Shown: positions 34,326 to 48,474 of the stretch, piece after piece
Numbering within the stretch: the stretch's first letter is position 1
How the letters are laid out: the number at the start of each line of letters is the position of its first letter
From: Mactra quadrangularis
Taxonomy: Eukaryota > Mollusca > Bivalvia > Venerida > Mactridae
Reading direction: 5' to 3'
Length of the DNA: 64,000 bases
NCBI GenBank assembly: GCA_025267735.1
Contig: CM046309.1
Span: forward strand, 30,450,702 to 30,514,701
Translations under genes and position numbers: made by a program
Notes under the pieces: generated by a model
Database searches by the model: none
The model's input: only the letters and a program-made list of their open reading frames with translations
What the model was told of the DNA's origin: nothing

Positions 34326-37300
34326 TACACATAATTGTTAATTTTACGCTATACTCATTTTATATTATGCTGGTGATTTGGTGCATGTTTTAAACGTTTT
34401 AATATTCATTCATTTTGTTAATTTTTTTTGTTCAAAATTTTTCATAATTAAATTATAACATTCACAATTCATCCAATACCATAATATTTTACATTGTCAT
34501 CTTCGACCTGCATTATACGCGTAAATTTCGTCTGTTTTATGAAAGTTTTATTGCCTTTTTAGTGACCAATATTTCCGTTTGAAATTTTTGCCACATTAAA
34601 GACAAAATTTCGGCATGAATCGATTTACATTTGCACAAATTTGGCAAAAGCGTTACTAAATGAACATTTAATATTATACCAATTTAATAAGACGGTGTTA
34701 AGTTAAATTTCTCCTAGGGCAATTTATGACTTTCTATTATCACCTGATATCAACAGTTAACTTGCTTCTGGTGTTATTATACGCCACAATTTGTTATAAT
34801 TATGACAGAGACTAGAAAGTCATAAAGTGAAATAATAAGATGAAATAGTCAGTAAATTTGTACACTTTATTCGCTAAATTGACCAATTGACGAATATCTA
34901 TCAATGTTGTCTCTCCTACGTCCGTTCCTTTGTTTTTGGTTACAATTTAAAACTATCAGAAACTGCAATTCACACTTGAGTATAAACGGTCATATCATCG
35001 TTGATTTAAATGAACTAAGTGAACTAACAATTATTTTGATAGGAAATGGAAATTATTCACTAATTCGAGTCGAACAAATGATTTGATACTAAAAAACCGA
35101 AACTCAACCCCAAAGAATTTTAAAGATCAAAGAGGTCTGATATATTTAAGAAAATCTAAATCTTAACAGTCCCAGTAAAAAACTAACTGAATCTCGCACA
35201 TTTATTTTATTTAATTAACACCTTATGCACTAAATCAAATTAAGTAGCTGAACAATACTTCGGTTCCATACTATCATTGATTGAATCACTGAAAACTTGA
35301 AGTCATATTTTTGCGACTAAATTAGAAATTTACCTTAGCCGGAGACTTGTTGTTATCGTTATGTATTTTATAGCATGTGGAAAATATTTATTGCTACAAC
35401 ACATTTAGCTCTCCCATCATTTTCCTATAAGTTAATTTAACATTAAAACAATTCCTGGCTAAAGTACCTGACTGTAATTTACTTTTAATAAAACATGCAA
35501 ACAGGTGCCAACATAGCATATGTTTTTTCTCACGGTCCGGGCTTTACCGGACATACTGGGTTTTATTCTCCCCTTGAATAAGTCAGCGAATCTTTAAATG
35601 ACTCCGCAGTGCAAGTGATAATGAGGCGGAAATTGGCCACTATCTTAAGGCTAATCTTAACTTCGCGTTGAAGAGTTTCAAAAATGGTAGGAAGGCGAAA
35701 ATTTGACGTGACAACTTTAATAGCGATTTAATTGAATTCTTCTTTTATCGGAAAATTGATGGGCAATTGTCCAATAGTCAGACAGGGTTGTTGAAATGAC
35801 AAAGTTGCAAATTGAGACACTTTAATGAATAATTAACGCTGGTTCGACATTTGTGTTATTTTGTTACCAATCACGAGTCTCGATCAAAGCGTCCTGAAAA
35901 AAGACAATCGATTTTTGAATGGCTGAGTTCATTCACGTCAAAATCAGAATCATCCCGAATTTGTATTTCATTTTCTCTTTGATGCTGAACTATATGCGTT
36001 AACAACGCTGATAGTGTTTCAATGTTTCCAGCCATCAGCGTGTTCACGGTGGAACCAAGCAGGTGATATACCGGTATATTTGATTGTTGTCTCAACTTTA
36101 ATTTTGTCAGTTAATTTGATCAACTTTTTATCTCTCAATTAATTGAACATGACAATTAATGTAAGACCCATCCTATGAAAAATCTCTGATTTCCGTGACT
36201 TCATTTAACTCGTATACATGTATTTGTATGGTAGACGATGGAATGATATATATTTCTTAACATGAAATGATCGTAGCAGATACATACGAGCGTAGATCTT
36301 GTACATACATATATCTATGTCTCTGGTCGTAGCTGATAGAAATTCTTAACAATAAAATACTTATATTTTCTACTGCTTCGATGATGGTTAAATTGATGTT
36401 TTTTTAGTCCAAGTTTGGTCAATTGTATTAAATATATACAATCATGAAAATGTATTATATTCGCCGTATATATGGACATTTATATGATAAAACAAATGTG
36501 AAGAAATATTATTCCGATTCACACCTACCTCATTTAAGTCAGTCTTTTATATGCTCCACTTGTTTCCGCTACATAGGTAACCAATCTGACTTTTGATAAG
36601 ATTGTGTGTAACGCTGTGTTAACTGGCTTTTAGACTTTTTTTCTTGGATTGTTAATTATTTTGATTAAGCTGAACCAAAAGTCGCTGGTAACGATACCTT
36701 TCTAAAAGTGAAACTAACCAATTTAATTACTTAATCATGCGAGATTCACTCTAACTGATCTAAAAAAGTTCATTGAAAAAATCTTCATAACGTTTTTAAT
36801 AATATTTTTTTTTAAATTGCAAAAAAATGTAATTTATATTACTATTGCTTGCTCGTACAATTTTACCTAGAAACAATGCAGTACAGTTTCACTCTAAACA
36901 CCATCTTTGATTCTACAGAACTATGCTAGTGTATAAGTACAAGAATGTTTGATTTGAGAAGACATTAATTTCTTTATAAAGACATTTCTATATCAAAATT
37001 ATCTATGTGCTTGGTCCTAATACTAGAACAGGTGGGCTAATGAAGTTAGGTTTTTGGTATAGATGAAAATAGACAAAATACACCGTGAATATCAATTAAA
37101 TGTATTAAATCAGTTAGTCAAAGTGTTGTATCTTACACATGTAATATAGTATAATATCTGTCTCAGGTCAATTTGAAGAAACTACATACATAATATATAT
37201 ACATGTATCACATTCTACTTCATATTCATATTTTATCACTCCACTAAATTTAACCTACAAGGTGCACGTTTAATTAATCAATTATATAAAAAAATATTAT

Positions 37301-40300
37301 ATAATATAATGTTGTTGTTTTTTCTCTCTAATTTTGTACATATAGATATAGATTGTCTATTGTTATTATAGTGACTTGTTGTTATTGTTGTGTATTTTAC
37401 AGAAAGAGTATTATATATTGTCAACAAATAAAATACAATATATTTAACATTTTATACAATGGCTTTGTTTTATATTATACATTTGTAACAGAAAATCCAA
37501 CATAGTAGAGTTCATATCTGGAATATAAATTTGTGTGTAGTTTATATGTGTTCTGAATGAACTAGTACAGAACTGCTCTATTCTTCCCAACAAACTAGTA
37601 GTTTGATAGCAAGTGAGTTTGAGCAAATTATGAATAAAAAGTTATACATCATCGTCAGTATGGCTGAAAACACGAGTAACAGTATCATCATGAAATTATC
37701 CTGTTACAATGTGTTTCACAATTTTTAGTAAACAGACATTGATACAACCTTTTACATTTATAGTATTTAATTAAGTAGTACTATGTATATCTTTATAAGC
37801 AGCATTTCTTATGAACTGTCAATATATGAACTAATGGTTGGAAAACTCGAATATTTCGAATTCCGGTTTACAACTATCGAACAACATTATACAGGGCATC
37901 TGCTTTCTTAAAATCCAACAATTGTCTTTCTTTGACCGGGAAGCTGCTTTACTTGTAAGCAGCAAGTTCAAAGACGGCTACTATCACACTCCCACACCCC
38001 TAAAATCGAACAAAAATTGAAACCATATATCTCAATGGCGTAAATCACAAAGCCTCGTTCTGAGATATTGGAATTTTTCTCAATGAATCAAGGAAAAGTG
38101 GAAGGAGTGGTTAGAATTAACACTTCATCATTGGTTGATAAACTAATTAGCTTTCTACGACTTGTTGAATTACATAGTATCCTCATAGTCAATATGCCTT
38201 GGGTTCCATAAACAAAAAAATTAACAGAAATTTGCAGTATTAAAGAACGAATAACCATGTTTCGGTTTAAAATATATTTGGCAGAAATGAATTTGTCGGC
38301 TCAGACTGTGGACGAATTATGTGATAATACAAAGGTTCAAAGGTTGACGCTATTAACAACAGATTGTATATATTGCTAGAGGTTTTCAAGGAATCAACAG
38401 ACGACAAACCGCAGAAAAGATGTGTAGCCATTGAATCGCACAAAACAGCTAGAAATGTATTCTATTACAGTTTAATCAAAACAAATGACTGACATTGAAG
38501 CTATATTCATAAACATGTAAAGAATCTTGTATTGGTTTTATGATGGAATGTGAGTATTTCTTGTATCAAAACTGTATTCAGAAACAAAATGGAGCAGTAA
38601 AAGAGAGCAACTACGAGAAAGGGGTAGATATTTGATACAAAGCATTCTTTCTGGCCACATAAGACACAGTACATTTTCTAAAAAGTCGAAATCAACTCTA
38701 CGTACAGTCTGGTTCTAGCTTTGTTGACTGATACAAATTCACATGTATTACTATTATGTCTAATTTGAGAAATAATACTACTGTTCTATTCCGTTCTGTT
38801 ATCTCCTGACACAAGAGCAATCTAGACATGTTCCGACTGAAAAAATAACTGTTGAATACTTAAGTTTCCTTACAAAGAGAGCTTTGAACATACCACGTAA
38901 CTCACAGGTTCTGACGAATGAAAGTCACGTAGACAGAACAAGTGGAGTTAAGTCAGTGATCCAGACGACATGATTACAAATACCTTAGCTACGTTCTGCA
39001 GGTGTAAAACTTTGAGGGCAAACATTATTATAAATGATTAGCAACCGTTTGTCCTTAAACAACTTATAAAGAGTAAAATCAATATATTTTAGAGATGTAA
39101 CGTGGTTAGTTTGAAGAACATCACGTCATTCTAGCCGGTATAAGATAATTAATTGTTCATTTATATTTAATTTTTGATTCAACAAGTGTTATTAAGTAGC
39201 ATAATGACATTCGCCTCGGCACTAACTTGTCGCTAAGCAATTATACCGTGCTCAGGCGTATAAAGCAGAGCTTCGTACTGAGTGCGCAAAAATTAATATT
39301 AATTTTATAATACTTATTTTCAAAACTCGAAAACTTGTCGTGCATGCTTTTCATGTCGCAAGCATTTTATAAGATCCTTTTTACGTGGATATCAATCGAG
39401 TGAAGTTTCTCGTTTTCATTTAATGCAAGGCTACTTCAAACTACGATTAATTCCAAAACTGGAGTTAATTTTGTGTTTAATGATACTTTAATTCCTTTTA
39501 TAGTTTTATACAAACATTTGACGATGTCAATTAATGTTGAAAAAAAATCTTGTCTCAATTATGTTTAAGATATGAATTCCTTCCACAATACGATACAAGA
39601 AGTCGAGTATATATAGTCATCGACTTTAAGATTTAAAAGTCTTCAATGTATGTCGACTTGCTGTAGAAAATAAATACCAGTTTTGTTAAACATACATTAA
39701 GTTGGTCCTTTGCATTATTCTTGAGCCTCTATTCAAAACATGCTTCTTTTTCAAAAATGAGAAAATTAATCGTGTTGGGCCATGTGTGTCTTTTATAAAG
39801 TCACGGCGGGTAAATATTATGCCAAGTACTTGTACGGTAGCTCTGTGTCAACTTATACGAAATCTCTGTTTGCAATAAGCTACTTGTTAGGTATATAAAC
39901 GACAGTTTTCCTTCAAATGGATTACAATATAAATATTAGAATTAACTATCTTCCACAAAAAGACAAGGCTCATCTTACAGTTGAACTCAGCCTTGACTTT
40001 CATGATTCAAATAGTGTTTTCTTAACAAATAAAACTCTATTGCAGTTTAATATTTGTGGAAAGTCTAGACCCCGGTTAAGACGATTAACTATGTACAAAC
40101 TGTTTAAAACTAGTTAGCTACTGAATTAGAAAGTTGATTTAAAACTGTCAAAGTCGACACCTGCAGTAAGGGAATTGATCTAAGATAGTAAACTAATATG
40201 ATATCAAATTTTCTTAATTTTTGATCAAACTTTAAGTGGTTTCCATTTTGGTTAATGAATGTACATTACTAATATATATGCGTTGACATGTACTTGTGTT

Positions 40301-41096
40301 TCTTGATGTTGGTAATTTGAAATATAATTCTAAAACTACTTTAGCATGTTCGGTCTGCACTTCATTTGGTATATAATTGGTAACAGTAGCTTGAAATTCA
40401 TTATAAAAGTACACGTTGACTGCCATGATCATTTTATTAGAACATCTACAGAAACAAAATTTTATAGTCATGTACGGTACATAAAAGTAGTTATAATGAA
40501 GGATTTTAGTATTTTTTCTTGATGAAATCTGAAGCAATCCAAATGTATTGGCAAGTAAGTTTAATCAGTTGGAACCCTCAGATTTTAAAATGGAAGTTCA
40601 ATGTCATGAAAATACAATATTTTATCTATTATATTTCTTGATAATTGAGATATTAACAGGAATCGTGAAATTTAGATAGTTTTTTTTTACCCTAACGGCT
40701 TGATTTTCAAACAAACTAAATGATTAACAAAAAATTATGTAAGCTAGATTGTGACAAATTGGCATTGAAAAATAAGGGTAAAATTCGAGCAATCCAACTG
40801 ATTAGATCTAGCTATTTGAAGAGTATGCAAAGGGAAATAACTGACTATAGTCTCTTAATGTCTTAAGTCAAAACATATTTATTTCTAAGAATGTGCATTT
40901 TAATACAAAATATATAATTGACAATAGTTGATACAGTTAAAAGGCATACTTTGAGGGGCTTTTAAAAGTGATTTCAAAATGACAGTGAAAACGTTTGATA
41001 AATTATTTTCTGCAAACGTCGAAGAGCAAAATATTTATCTACCCCTAGCAAGGCTGAAATCTTAAAATGATATGACATTAAGGTAGCATACATGAA

Positions 41097-41347
41097 TACA
41101 GTGCCGTCCAAAAGTCTTTGGACAAACCCTTCTTTTAGGATAAACCGATCCACAATTACCCATGGGAAAAAAGAAAAGGATTTTTCGAGCCGTTTTTGAG
41201 CAAAATCAACATTAATTTGTTCATCAACGTATGATTCATACTGTGTTAGTTGATTAGCTGTTATTATAGTAAAAGTACTTGCATGTCATATTTATGATAA
41301 GATTTCTCAAAATTTAATTTGTCTAATCATTTTTGAACGACACTGTA
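41097..41347. mobile_element. Tc1/mariner-type MITE
   Basis: Terminal inverted repeats CAGTGCCGTCCAAAAGTCTT (from 41099) and, reversed from 41345, CAGTGTCGTTCAAAAATGAT, both continuing to a shared GAC. The element is flanked on each side by TA, the target used by this superfamily. At 247 bp it has no room for a transposase. The CAGTG(C/T)CGT(C/T)CAAAA end is typical of Tc1/mariner. Confidence 0.85.
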
Positions 41348-41374
41348 CACTGCTTTGTGAGCACAATATGCCTT

Positions 41375-41545
41375 ACTTTGAGTAAAGTACTAACCAATTT
41401 GGGATCGGGTGGTCCCGGGTTCAAACCCTACTAGGGGCACTGCTAATTTCATTGAGCAAGAAATTTTCATACAGTTGTTCCACCCCACCTAGTATTAAAT
41501 GGTTTCTGTGAGGGGTCACCAGCTTGAAGGTGAGTATTGAAATAA
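41375..41545 (+). mobile_element. tRNA-like SINE
   Basis: A strong B-box in a perfect T-arm, CCCGGGTTCAAACCC(TACT)AGGGG, at 41415-41437, with a decayed A-box about 45 nt upstream. The body after it is about 100 bp, ending in AGTATTGAAATAAAGG. Confidence 0.55.
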
Positions 41546-41800
41546 AGGATAATCTTAAACAATTGTAGAGTCGACTGAACATGAATAGAAAACCACACTT
41601 ATAACTTTTATTTTATTTTATTATCATGTAACGGTAACTAGTTAACCACTTAACACCAAGCTGGTGAAATTATACAAAAATGGCAGTTGTAGGCTCCAAC
41701 TTGCTTTTATTTCCTGTTATGATTTTTAATTTATTGAAAAAAAACTAGTTACGTAACTTGTTACATACAGTTTAATTTACTTGTTAATTATGTAGTTATC

Positions 41801-41822
41801 TGGTGGCAGAAATATGCCACCA
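41801..41822. repeat. Perfect 8-bp stem hairpin
   Basis: TGGTGGCA, six-base loop GAAATA, TGCCACCA. It stands alone in AT-rich DNA; no function can be assigned. Confidence 0.6.
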
Positions 41823-42659
41823 TAAATTCAACTATAAACATCTGTTACAAATATTCAGTACTCAGACCACCACTGTCAGTGAATGTTCCCACAATCTAGT
41901 ACTAGCATTGTACGCATGCCAACCATACTGTATAAAGATGTAGCCTAGCATGTGTCCATTGTTCATTGAAATAAACTACAACCTTAGACAGCCAATTATC
42001 TCCATATTGCCTTATTAGCTCACAGGGTGGTCATTGTGTACTTGACCAATGACTCGCTAATTTACTTCACGACCTAATGATGGCAGTGATCACTATGTCC
42101 ATCTGAATCATAAATGTTTGTATCTTTACTTGACCAGTAGTGACCAATTGGATCGTTATCCCATTAATGCAACAGTTTGAGTACAATTGAGAAATTTGAA
42201 ATGATCAAGTTCAAAATCAGTAATTTAATCATTAACAATATTGCTTCACCAATGACATATTGTTATACATTTTCTTTCTGCTGGTGAATTTAGTCGGTGT
42301 CGCGCCTGATAGTCAGTACAGGGTTCGCAAGTTTGGTTCACATACCTTCTCTAGGTTCGATCATGAAGTAGTTCTTTGAAAAGCTCTATTTAATCACTGT
42401 ATGAAGTAGTAAAAGCGACTGCCAATGAAACATAAATACCTACGTCTCACAACCGCATTGAATAGGTCGACTCAAGGAGTCAATATAAAAAGGTGAAAAA
42501 ATGGCATAAAACATCTTATAAACAAACACAAGTACAGCATAGTTTGGTATCCATGTTTAACTTAAAGTCAAACTTCAAGTTCTTGAAAATGCCTTCGTCA
42601 TTAGAAAAAGCCTAAGTTTTAAAAATTGACTTATTTACACCATAACAATGATTAGATAA

Positions 42660-42745
42660 ATTGAATGCGCTGCTCGGAAATCAAACTTAAGACCCACGAA
42701 TTTGCAGTCAGATGAGTTACTCTCTGAGTTATCCATATAAGATGA
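42660..42745 (-). mobile_element. tRNA-like SINE head
   Basis: The reverse strand reads TATGGATAACTCAGAGAGTA (A-box-like) and TTAAGTTTGATTTCCGAGC (B-box-like) about 33 nt on, like a tRNA head. It is decayed and too short to be sure of the family. Confidence 0.5.
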
Positions 42746-43498
42746 TGAAAATGTTAAGGTGCATCCATTAATAAATATTTTATTTTTGTCGAATTTACTG
42801 ATATTTGACGTTAAAATGTGCTTGTATTACTGAACTCTAAAATTGCCCTTCTCTTTATTCATCATATTCTACTTGCAATGCAAAATGATACAAACGTGTC
42901 TCATCCCATATAGTCAACTATATTAAGAAAATTTGAGATGGAGTTGCTTGCCTGATGCAGTCAACATTAAACTGAGATACCATTCATACCTATATAACCT
43001 TTGTGAAAACAGTTCTGTTGCCTAAGGGTGATGTAAACGTTGTGGTATCTGGTTGCCTTTATTAACTGACTAAATCACTCCTAGCATTACATCGTATTTC
43101 CCAGCTAGCTCAGGGTTCATAATAAAGATGTTGAAATGGCTGACAGCTTATATTATTTCGACTTCAAATGGTTTCTATCAATTTGAGAAGGTCTTAAGTC
43201 TATGTAAGTCAATACGCACACTAGGGCGTCGTCTTTACGTCGCCTTGTGGACCAGAAATTTGTAACCTGGTTGTTAAGCAAGTAAATGAAGTGGTTAAAA
43301 TGTTAGAATAGAACAAAATAATTGGATATAACATATCAACCTTATAAGATTTATAGAGAGAAGTCAAGGATAAGAGCATGAATTCCGTACATTGTTGTGG
43401 GTAGAATGAATGTATGAATGTATGATGTATTCACTATGTTAAGTCTTACTATTGTGACATTTTGGCTTTAATAATTTTATGAAGGAGTAATAAGTATA

Positions 43499-43644
43499 TT
43501 GTCAAATTTTATTCAACTGTCAGTAGTGCATATATTACCTCCGCTGGTTTGAATATTCACTACAGTACTCCTGTACTCATTATCAATAAAACTGTATTTA
43601 AATCAGCAGAGTTAATGTATGCTTTACTGACAAAAATGTTACAA
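43499..43644. mobile_element. Palindromic MITE-like element (family C, copy 2)
   Basis: Same layout and sequence as 25760-25901: TTATTCAACTGTCAGTAG on the left, then TATTTAAATCAGCAGAGTTA and TTACTGACAAAAATGTTACA on the right. The arms are more diverged from each other than in copy 1. Confidence 0.78.
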
Positions 43645-45461
43645 TACCAACCAGTTGCATTTGAATTTAATGTACACCACTAACGTTCGATTGTTGGTCA
43701 CATTTCATCCTGAATTTTATGGCTAAAGGTCGCTGCATCTCCAAATATGGGAAAACTTGTAAATTATTGAGTTGATTGTGCCAGTAAAACTTAAAACCGG
43801 TAGGTGCGGTTTAAGGTTTACTTCTTATATACATGTTCTGGCAGTTATACAATTTTGTGCAATAACCCCTCGTCACTGAAATCAACATTAGGTTTGCCAC
43901 CCCTTAAAGTAGTAGATCTAGTTACTAAGAGCAGACAATATGAATTTTAAATATGTAACATTGATACAAATGTCAATAAATTACTTCATAAAATAATGTA
44001 AGCTTTACAAAAAAAGTCAGAAACCATTTATCAGGTTGAGGTTTAATGAGTAATAAAAAATATATGTATTCACTCGTTCTATCAAATTCTGGAGCAAATT
44101 GAAAGCAACAAAGGGACTCTCGGCAAAAAGTCATTGTTTGCATTTGTTTATGTTTTTACTCTCTCCCGAAAAGGCAATTTACCTTATTTGTATTCAATTA
44201 AAAAAACTTATATACACATATATTCGAAATAATGCCAGAAAATATGCAATTTATCTTCAATTGAAATCCAATCTAAATGGTACACAGAACATGCGCCTTA
44301 TTAATTGCTAACAATGTCGACTCCACAAATGAAGAGCTTATTAGGAGCCTCGGAGTTGGCAAAGACAAACGAGACCAAATATCGTTTCATATTGTGATAT
44401 CGTAGGGTACAAAACATCACAATTAAATTTTTTGTATTTCATCTCAATTAAAGTGTATTTGAACAGATTACCTTTGAAAATTGACGATGTTGGTTTACGA
44501 AGTGATAAACAATGCCAGGCTAGAAGTTCCTGAATGAATGGATGTAATGTTACACCTATCAAAAGTTAATATAAATGATACGAATCAAGGCACAATATTA
44601 GACAAGTAAATTGATAGCTCCGAGTCTTTGATGCAATACAATGAAATGTTTGCGGTAATTGATAGAGAAATACATTGCCGCCAGGGAAGTGTATAAACTA
44701 ACTCGTGGATCACATAGCTTTAATATTAGAGATAGTCTGTGATATTGGACCCTAAATTAAAGTGTTAATAAATAATTAATAAAGAGAAATTAAGTATAAA
44801 GAGAATTCTGTCTTAATGATCATATTCCATACAGGAGATTTATCACGATTATTAAAAAAATGAAAATAAGTTAAACAGTATAAAAATTAACAAGGTTTTT
44901 TCTAATACGTTTAATAATTGTCTAATATTATTTTATGATATGAATGTATGTTTAACTGTTATATTGTTCTCGCTTTGGACAATTGGTGTTATGTTAGGAT
45001 ACTATATGATGTTTGATTATATAAAAGTGATCTGTTGGAATTATTAAGATAATTTGTCATTTGATGTCATTCAACTCTGTAGATCTAAAAGATACTTGGT
45101 CAAGAAATATGATTTGAAAAAACTGTTTTATTTTTTATCATTATTAAAAGCAATTAGATAAGTTATTAAGTATGCCTAGTATTAAACCTTTACACAGCTG
45201 TGTTATGAGTCTTTGTAATTAAGATGTAGTTATTGACAACATTGTGTTTATTATACATGTAATGTATCATATGTAAAAACGTTATATAACACCAAATTCT
45301 GCACTGTGACAAAAGGTGCTGATGACTAGACAGCAAAATATTTGTTAAATTATCCAAAATATACAGTTTTTAGACGTTTTAATTTAATGAAAATCGTAAC
45401 CATGGCGATTGTACAAATTGTTTTGTGTCTAGTTTGGGACTAGGCGCTTTGTCGTAGGTTT

Positions 45462-45843
45462 TGCTCATGCCTCAGTCCCATGAAATCGTGGCTTGTTACG
45501 GACTCGGACGTGCAGACACTCGTGGACCGTGGGAAGCCTTGCGTATCAAGGTGATGGTACGCACATGGTACAAAACAACACACCCGTACGATGCCGTAGC
45601 TGGAGGATAATGCATATTATGCATGTTTAATCCATACTCGGCCACGATTTTGCTCACGATTTGACTCTGAAACTGAAACGTGTTTCCTGGGCTCATCTCA
45701 CGGACCCTAATAAAGACGTAACAGTCCGTACGGGTACGCAAGAGTTCGTACGGGTCCTTGCGGAGCTTGATCGCACGGCTCCCGTACGGTGTCCTCACGG
45801 CTATTTTTATGTTTATGGGACTGTGGCTTTACTCCGGCTGTGA
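45462..45843 (+). mobile_element. GC-rich inverted-repeat element (family D, copy 1)
   Basis: About 380 bp, clearly GC-richer than the flanks, with many CCGTACGGG-type words. Near its ends are CAGTCCCAT (45473-45481) and ATGGGACTG (45815-45823), a perfect inverted pair. The whole unit recurs in opposite orientation at 50802-51176. It has no transposase. A pair of frames similar between the copies simply reflects the repeat. Confidence 0.75.
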
Positions 45844-47734
45844 CATTAGGACGATGTCACATTCCGCTTGGAAGTATAATGAAGTAAAAAACTTAACATC
45901 CTTATCGTCAAAGGCTTGAAATTAAGTGAACATGTATCCTTGCAACAGACCTGGATACAGTGAACAAAACCACAGTTAAGACTTGTGTCACAGTTTTTAC
46001 AATTCCCTGCATTTATCAACAAATCGTATGGAATGTGCAGTTAAAGGGAGGTAAGTCAGCATAAATCTCTACCATAACTGAGAGAGTTACATTTCTTTAC
46101 TAAACAAGTACAAATGTGCAAGTATTTTTTCTTGAGGGAGCGTTCTATCATATGTACCTATGGTTTCAGAAGTAGTAGCCATATGTACAATCCTATAGAT
46201 GGCTTTCGTATGGATACGTATTTTATACTTGAACTCTTCAGCCAGATACAGCGTAAAATACTTGCGTTTTAGTTTGGAGTGATAAATATTTCTTGATTTC
46301 AAAAGATCTAATACTATGTTTATAGCTTACAAAAGAGTAGATTATACCGAGCTATCTTTATCTGTCATAAAATATGACAAAACATGAATCAAACTTAATA
46401 CAGCTTTCTTCTATTTAAGTCACGTGATACGTACACTTCAGATTGACATTTTTTTTTTAAATCTTACAATACAATACAATATAGATTGGCTTACGAACAA
46501 AATTGGTCGTAAGACTGCCGATAATAATAATACGAGTCCATGGCTATCAAATTTTAAAATGAAACTCTCGCCATGCAAAGAGCTTATATTTTTAATTCTA
46601 ATAAATTCGCTGTTAATATCTGAGTTTAGCTTGACACAAGCTGACACATCCAGATGATATTAATGTTTATTTTACATATATCTTAAATACGTGTACAAAC
46701 GTCATATTTGGATTACCCGTTGTATTAAAGTAATGCTTAAACGACTTAAGAAGCTTTCAAGGAAAACAAAATACTAATCTGACATGCCCTTATAATATAG
46801 TATCGAAACAACGGGGCTTGAGATTTTAAAAGATCATTGTATTGAAATCAAGTTTAAAGTTTGATGACTTTATTTACTGTTCTTGGGGTTAGTTAGCTCG
46901 TGAAAATGCAAAGCATACAAATACGTGACATTAGAAAATCAACGAATTATTAAGATATAACTGATTTGTTGGCTATGCTTGACGACCTTTAAGATTTATA
47001 CGGAAGCTAACTTTGCAAAACTTATGCCGGATAAGGATATAGTTTAAGGACAATCGTTTTGAACTTTATTTTTGTTTGTATCCGGCATTGCAACATGTTT
47101 CTTCACGCGGTTTGCACGTGACCTGATAAAGCTAGCTAATTGTTAGAAATCACGTACATGTATTTGAAGGATTATTTTGAAAACACTTGAAATATACGAA
47201 CTTAGTATTGTGTCATAGAATCAGATCTTATTTTCATGGTGGTATATTTCTGACCCGAAACTACTTGGTAGCATATCACGAACATTTTAAACTTTCCAGG
47301 AAAATTTTTAATTTTCGAAATTTTAATAACATAGAATTAAGAAACTCGAAAAAACTCCATTTAAAATAGTTCTAAATGGAGCATTTCTGTAAAAATAAGA
47401 CCGCAATAGAAAGCCTTAATATTATCAAGAAAAAGATTTCCTAAGTACGTCCATATCACTGAATTAGTAGCGATAGGTTAGTATAATAGTGCTGATTTTT
47501 TACTTTTTATTTCGATATAATATTATCGTTCAAATACTATGGTCCTTATTTACAATATATTTTCCTTCTTTATTCCCACTTTACTTCCTTTTTGTATAAA
47601 GCCATTTGCCTTTCATTCGAGATATTCATGTTTTTCTTCATTTTCAATTTACAAATGATGCTAGCTTAACATGGATACAAAATGTACCGAAGTTGTACAT
47701 TATTTCAATAGTACATGTATTCTAGAAACATCGA

Positions 47735-47935
47735 TGTCCAGAAAGTTGACTCAATACCGAGCTAAAAACTAATAAAGTATGTTTGGGTTCGATTCTTGGC
47801 CGTGACAGGCCATTCTCCACCATGAAAATGCGATATTTTACATCTATGTAGTCTCCCTAGAACAATAAGTTATCGGCTTTCTTGTGGTAGAGCAAGCAAA
47901 TCCTGATGAAGAAAATAGTCCAGAAAAGATGTATA
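47735..47935 (+). mobile_element. tRNA-like SINE, decayed
   Basis: A B-box-like GGGTTCGATTCTTGG at 47784-47798 follows an A-box-like TTGACTCAATACCGAGC at tRNA spacing. A body of about 130 bp with TCTCCCTAGAACAATAAG follows. No second copy was found in the window. Confidence 0.45.
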
Positions 47936-48209
47936 GATAATTTGTACATAACAAATCAAGCTGTTTTGATATACGGTGAAAAATCCAAATCATAAAAAAA
48001 CATTCCTGTTCTTGTTAATTATCAACTGTGTACGATAAGCTGCTTGAACAAGGGAAGCAATCCAAATCTTAATAAACTTGTAACAGTTGTCTCCCTTTCA
48101 TTTTGTCTCCTACTTACATGTTAGTTTTTTAGATTGAATATCAATGTTACTACATAGTCTTTTGTTTCTTAACAAGTCGCCTCATAAATAAGGAGTACTG
48201 GAATGTTTC

Positions 48210-48474
48210 GTTACAGAACGTTTTGGAACATTTAGGGTAATTCAACAGGCTAATGTACCGATGCGTGTTCAGTAACGACTGTTAGCAAACGTTGCGGGTA
48301 CGGGACACCTCAACCCGAAGACAACTCAACCCGTGGATAACTCAACTCAAAGTTGGACAACTCAGTCCGTTGGTATAGGATTGAGTTGTCTCAGGTTGAG
48401 TTGTCGTTGGGTCGAGTTGTTCTGACCCTAACGTTACGGAACGTTTTGGAACGTTCGGGGTAATTGAACAGGCT
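48210..48474 (+). mobile_element. Hairpin element with CAACTCAACCCG repeats (family E, copy 1)
   Basis: The core 48263-48474 begins GCGTGTTCAGTAACGACTGT and ends AACGTTACGGAACG...GAACAGGCT. Inside, repeated CAACTCAACCCG words on the left face GGTTGAGTTGTC words on the right, making a long hairpin centred near 48370. A second copy of the right end (48210-48253) precedes the core, so two elements may be nested or tandem. Confidence 0.75.

Noticed and set aside
45496..45843. Similar open frames in both GC-rich elements (45661-45843 and 50800-50982), suggesting a conserved small protein
   Set aside because: The nucleotide similarity covers the whole element and both strands, so the matching peptides follow from the repeat and not from selection on a protein.
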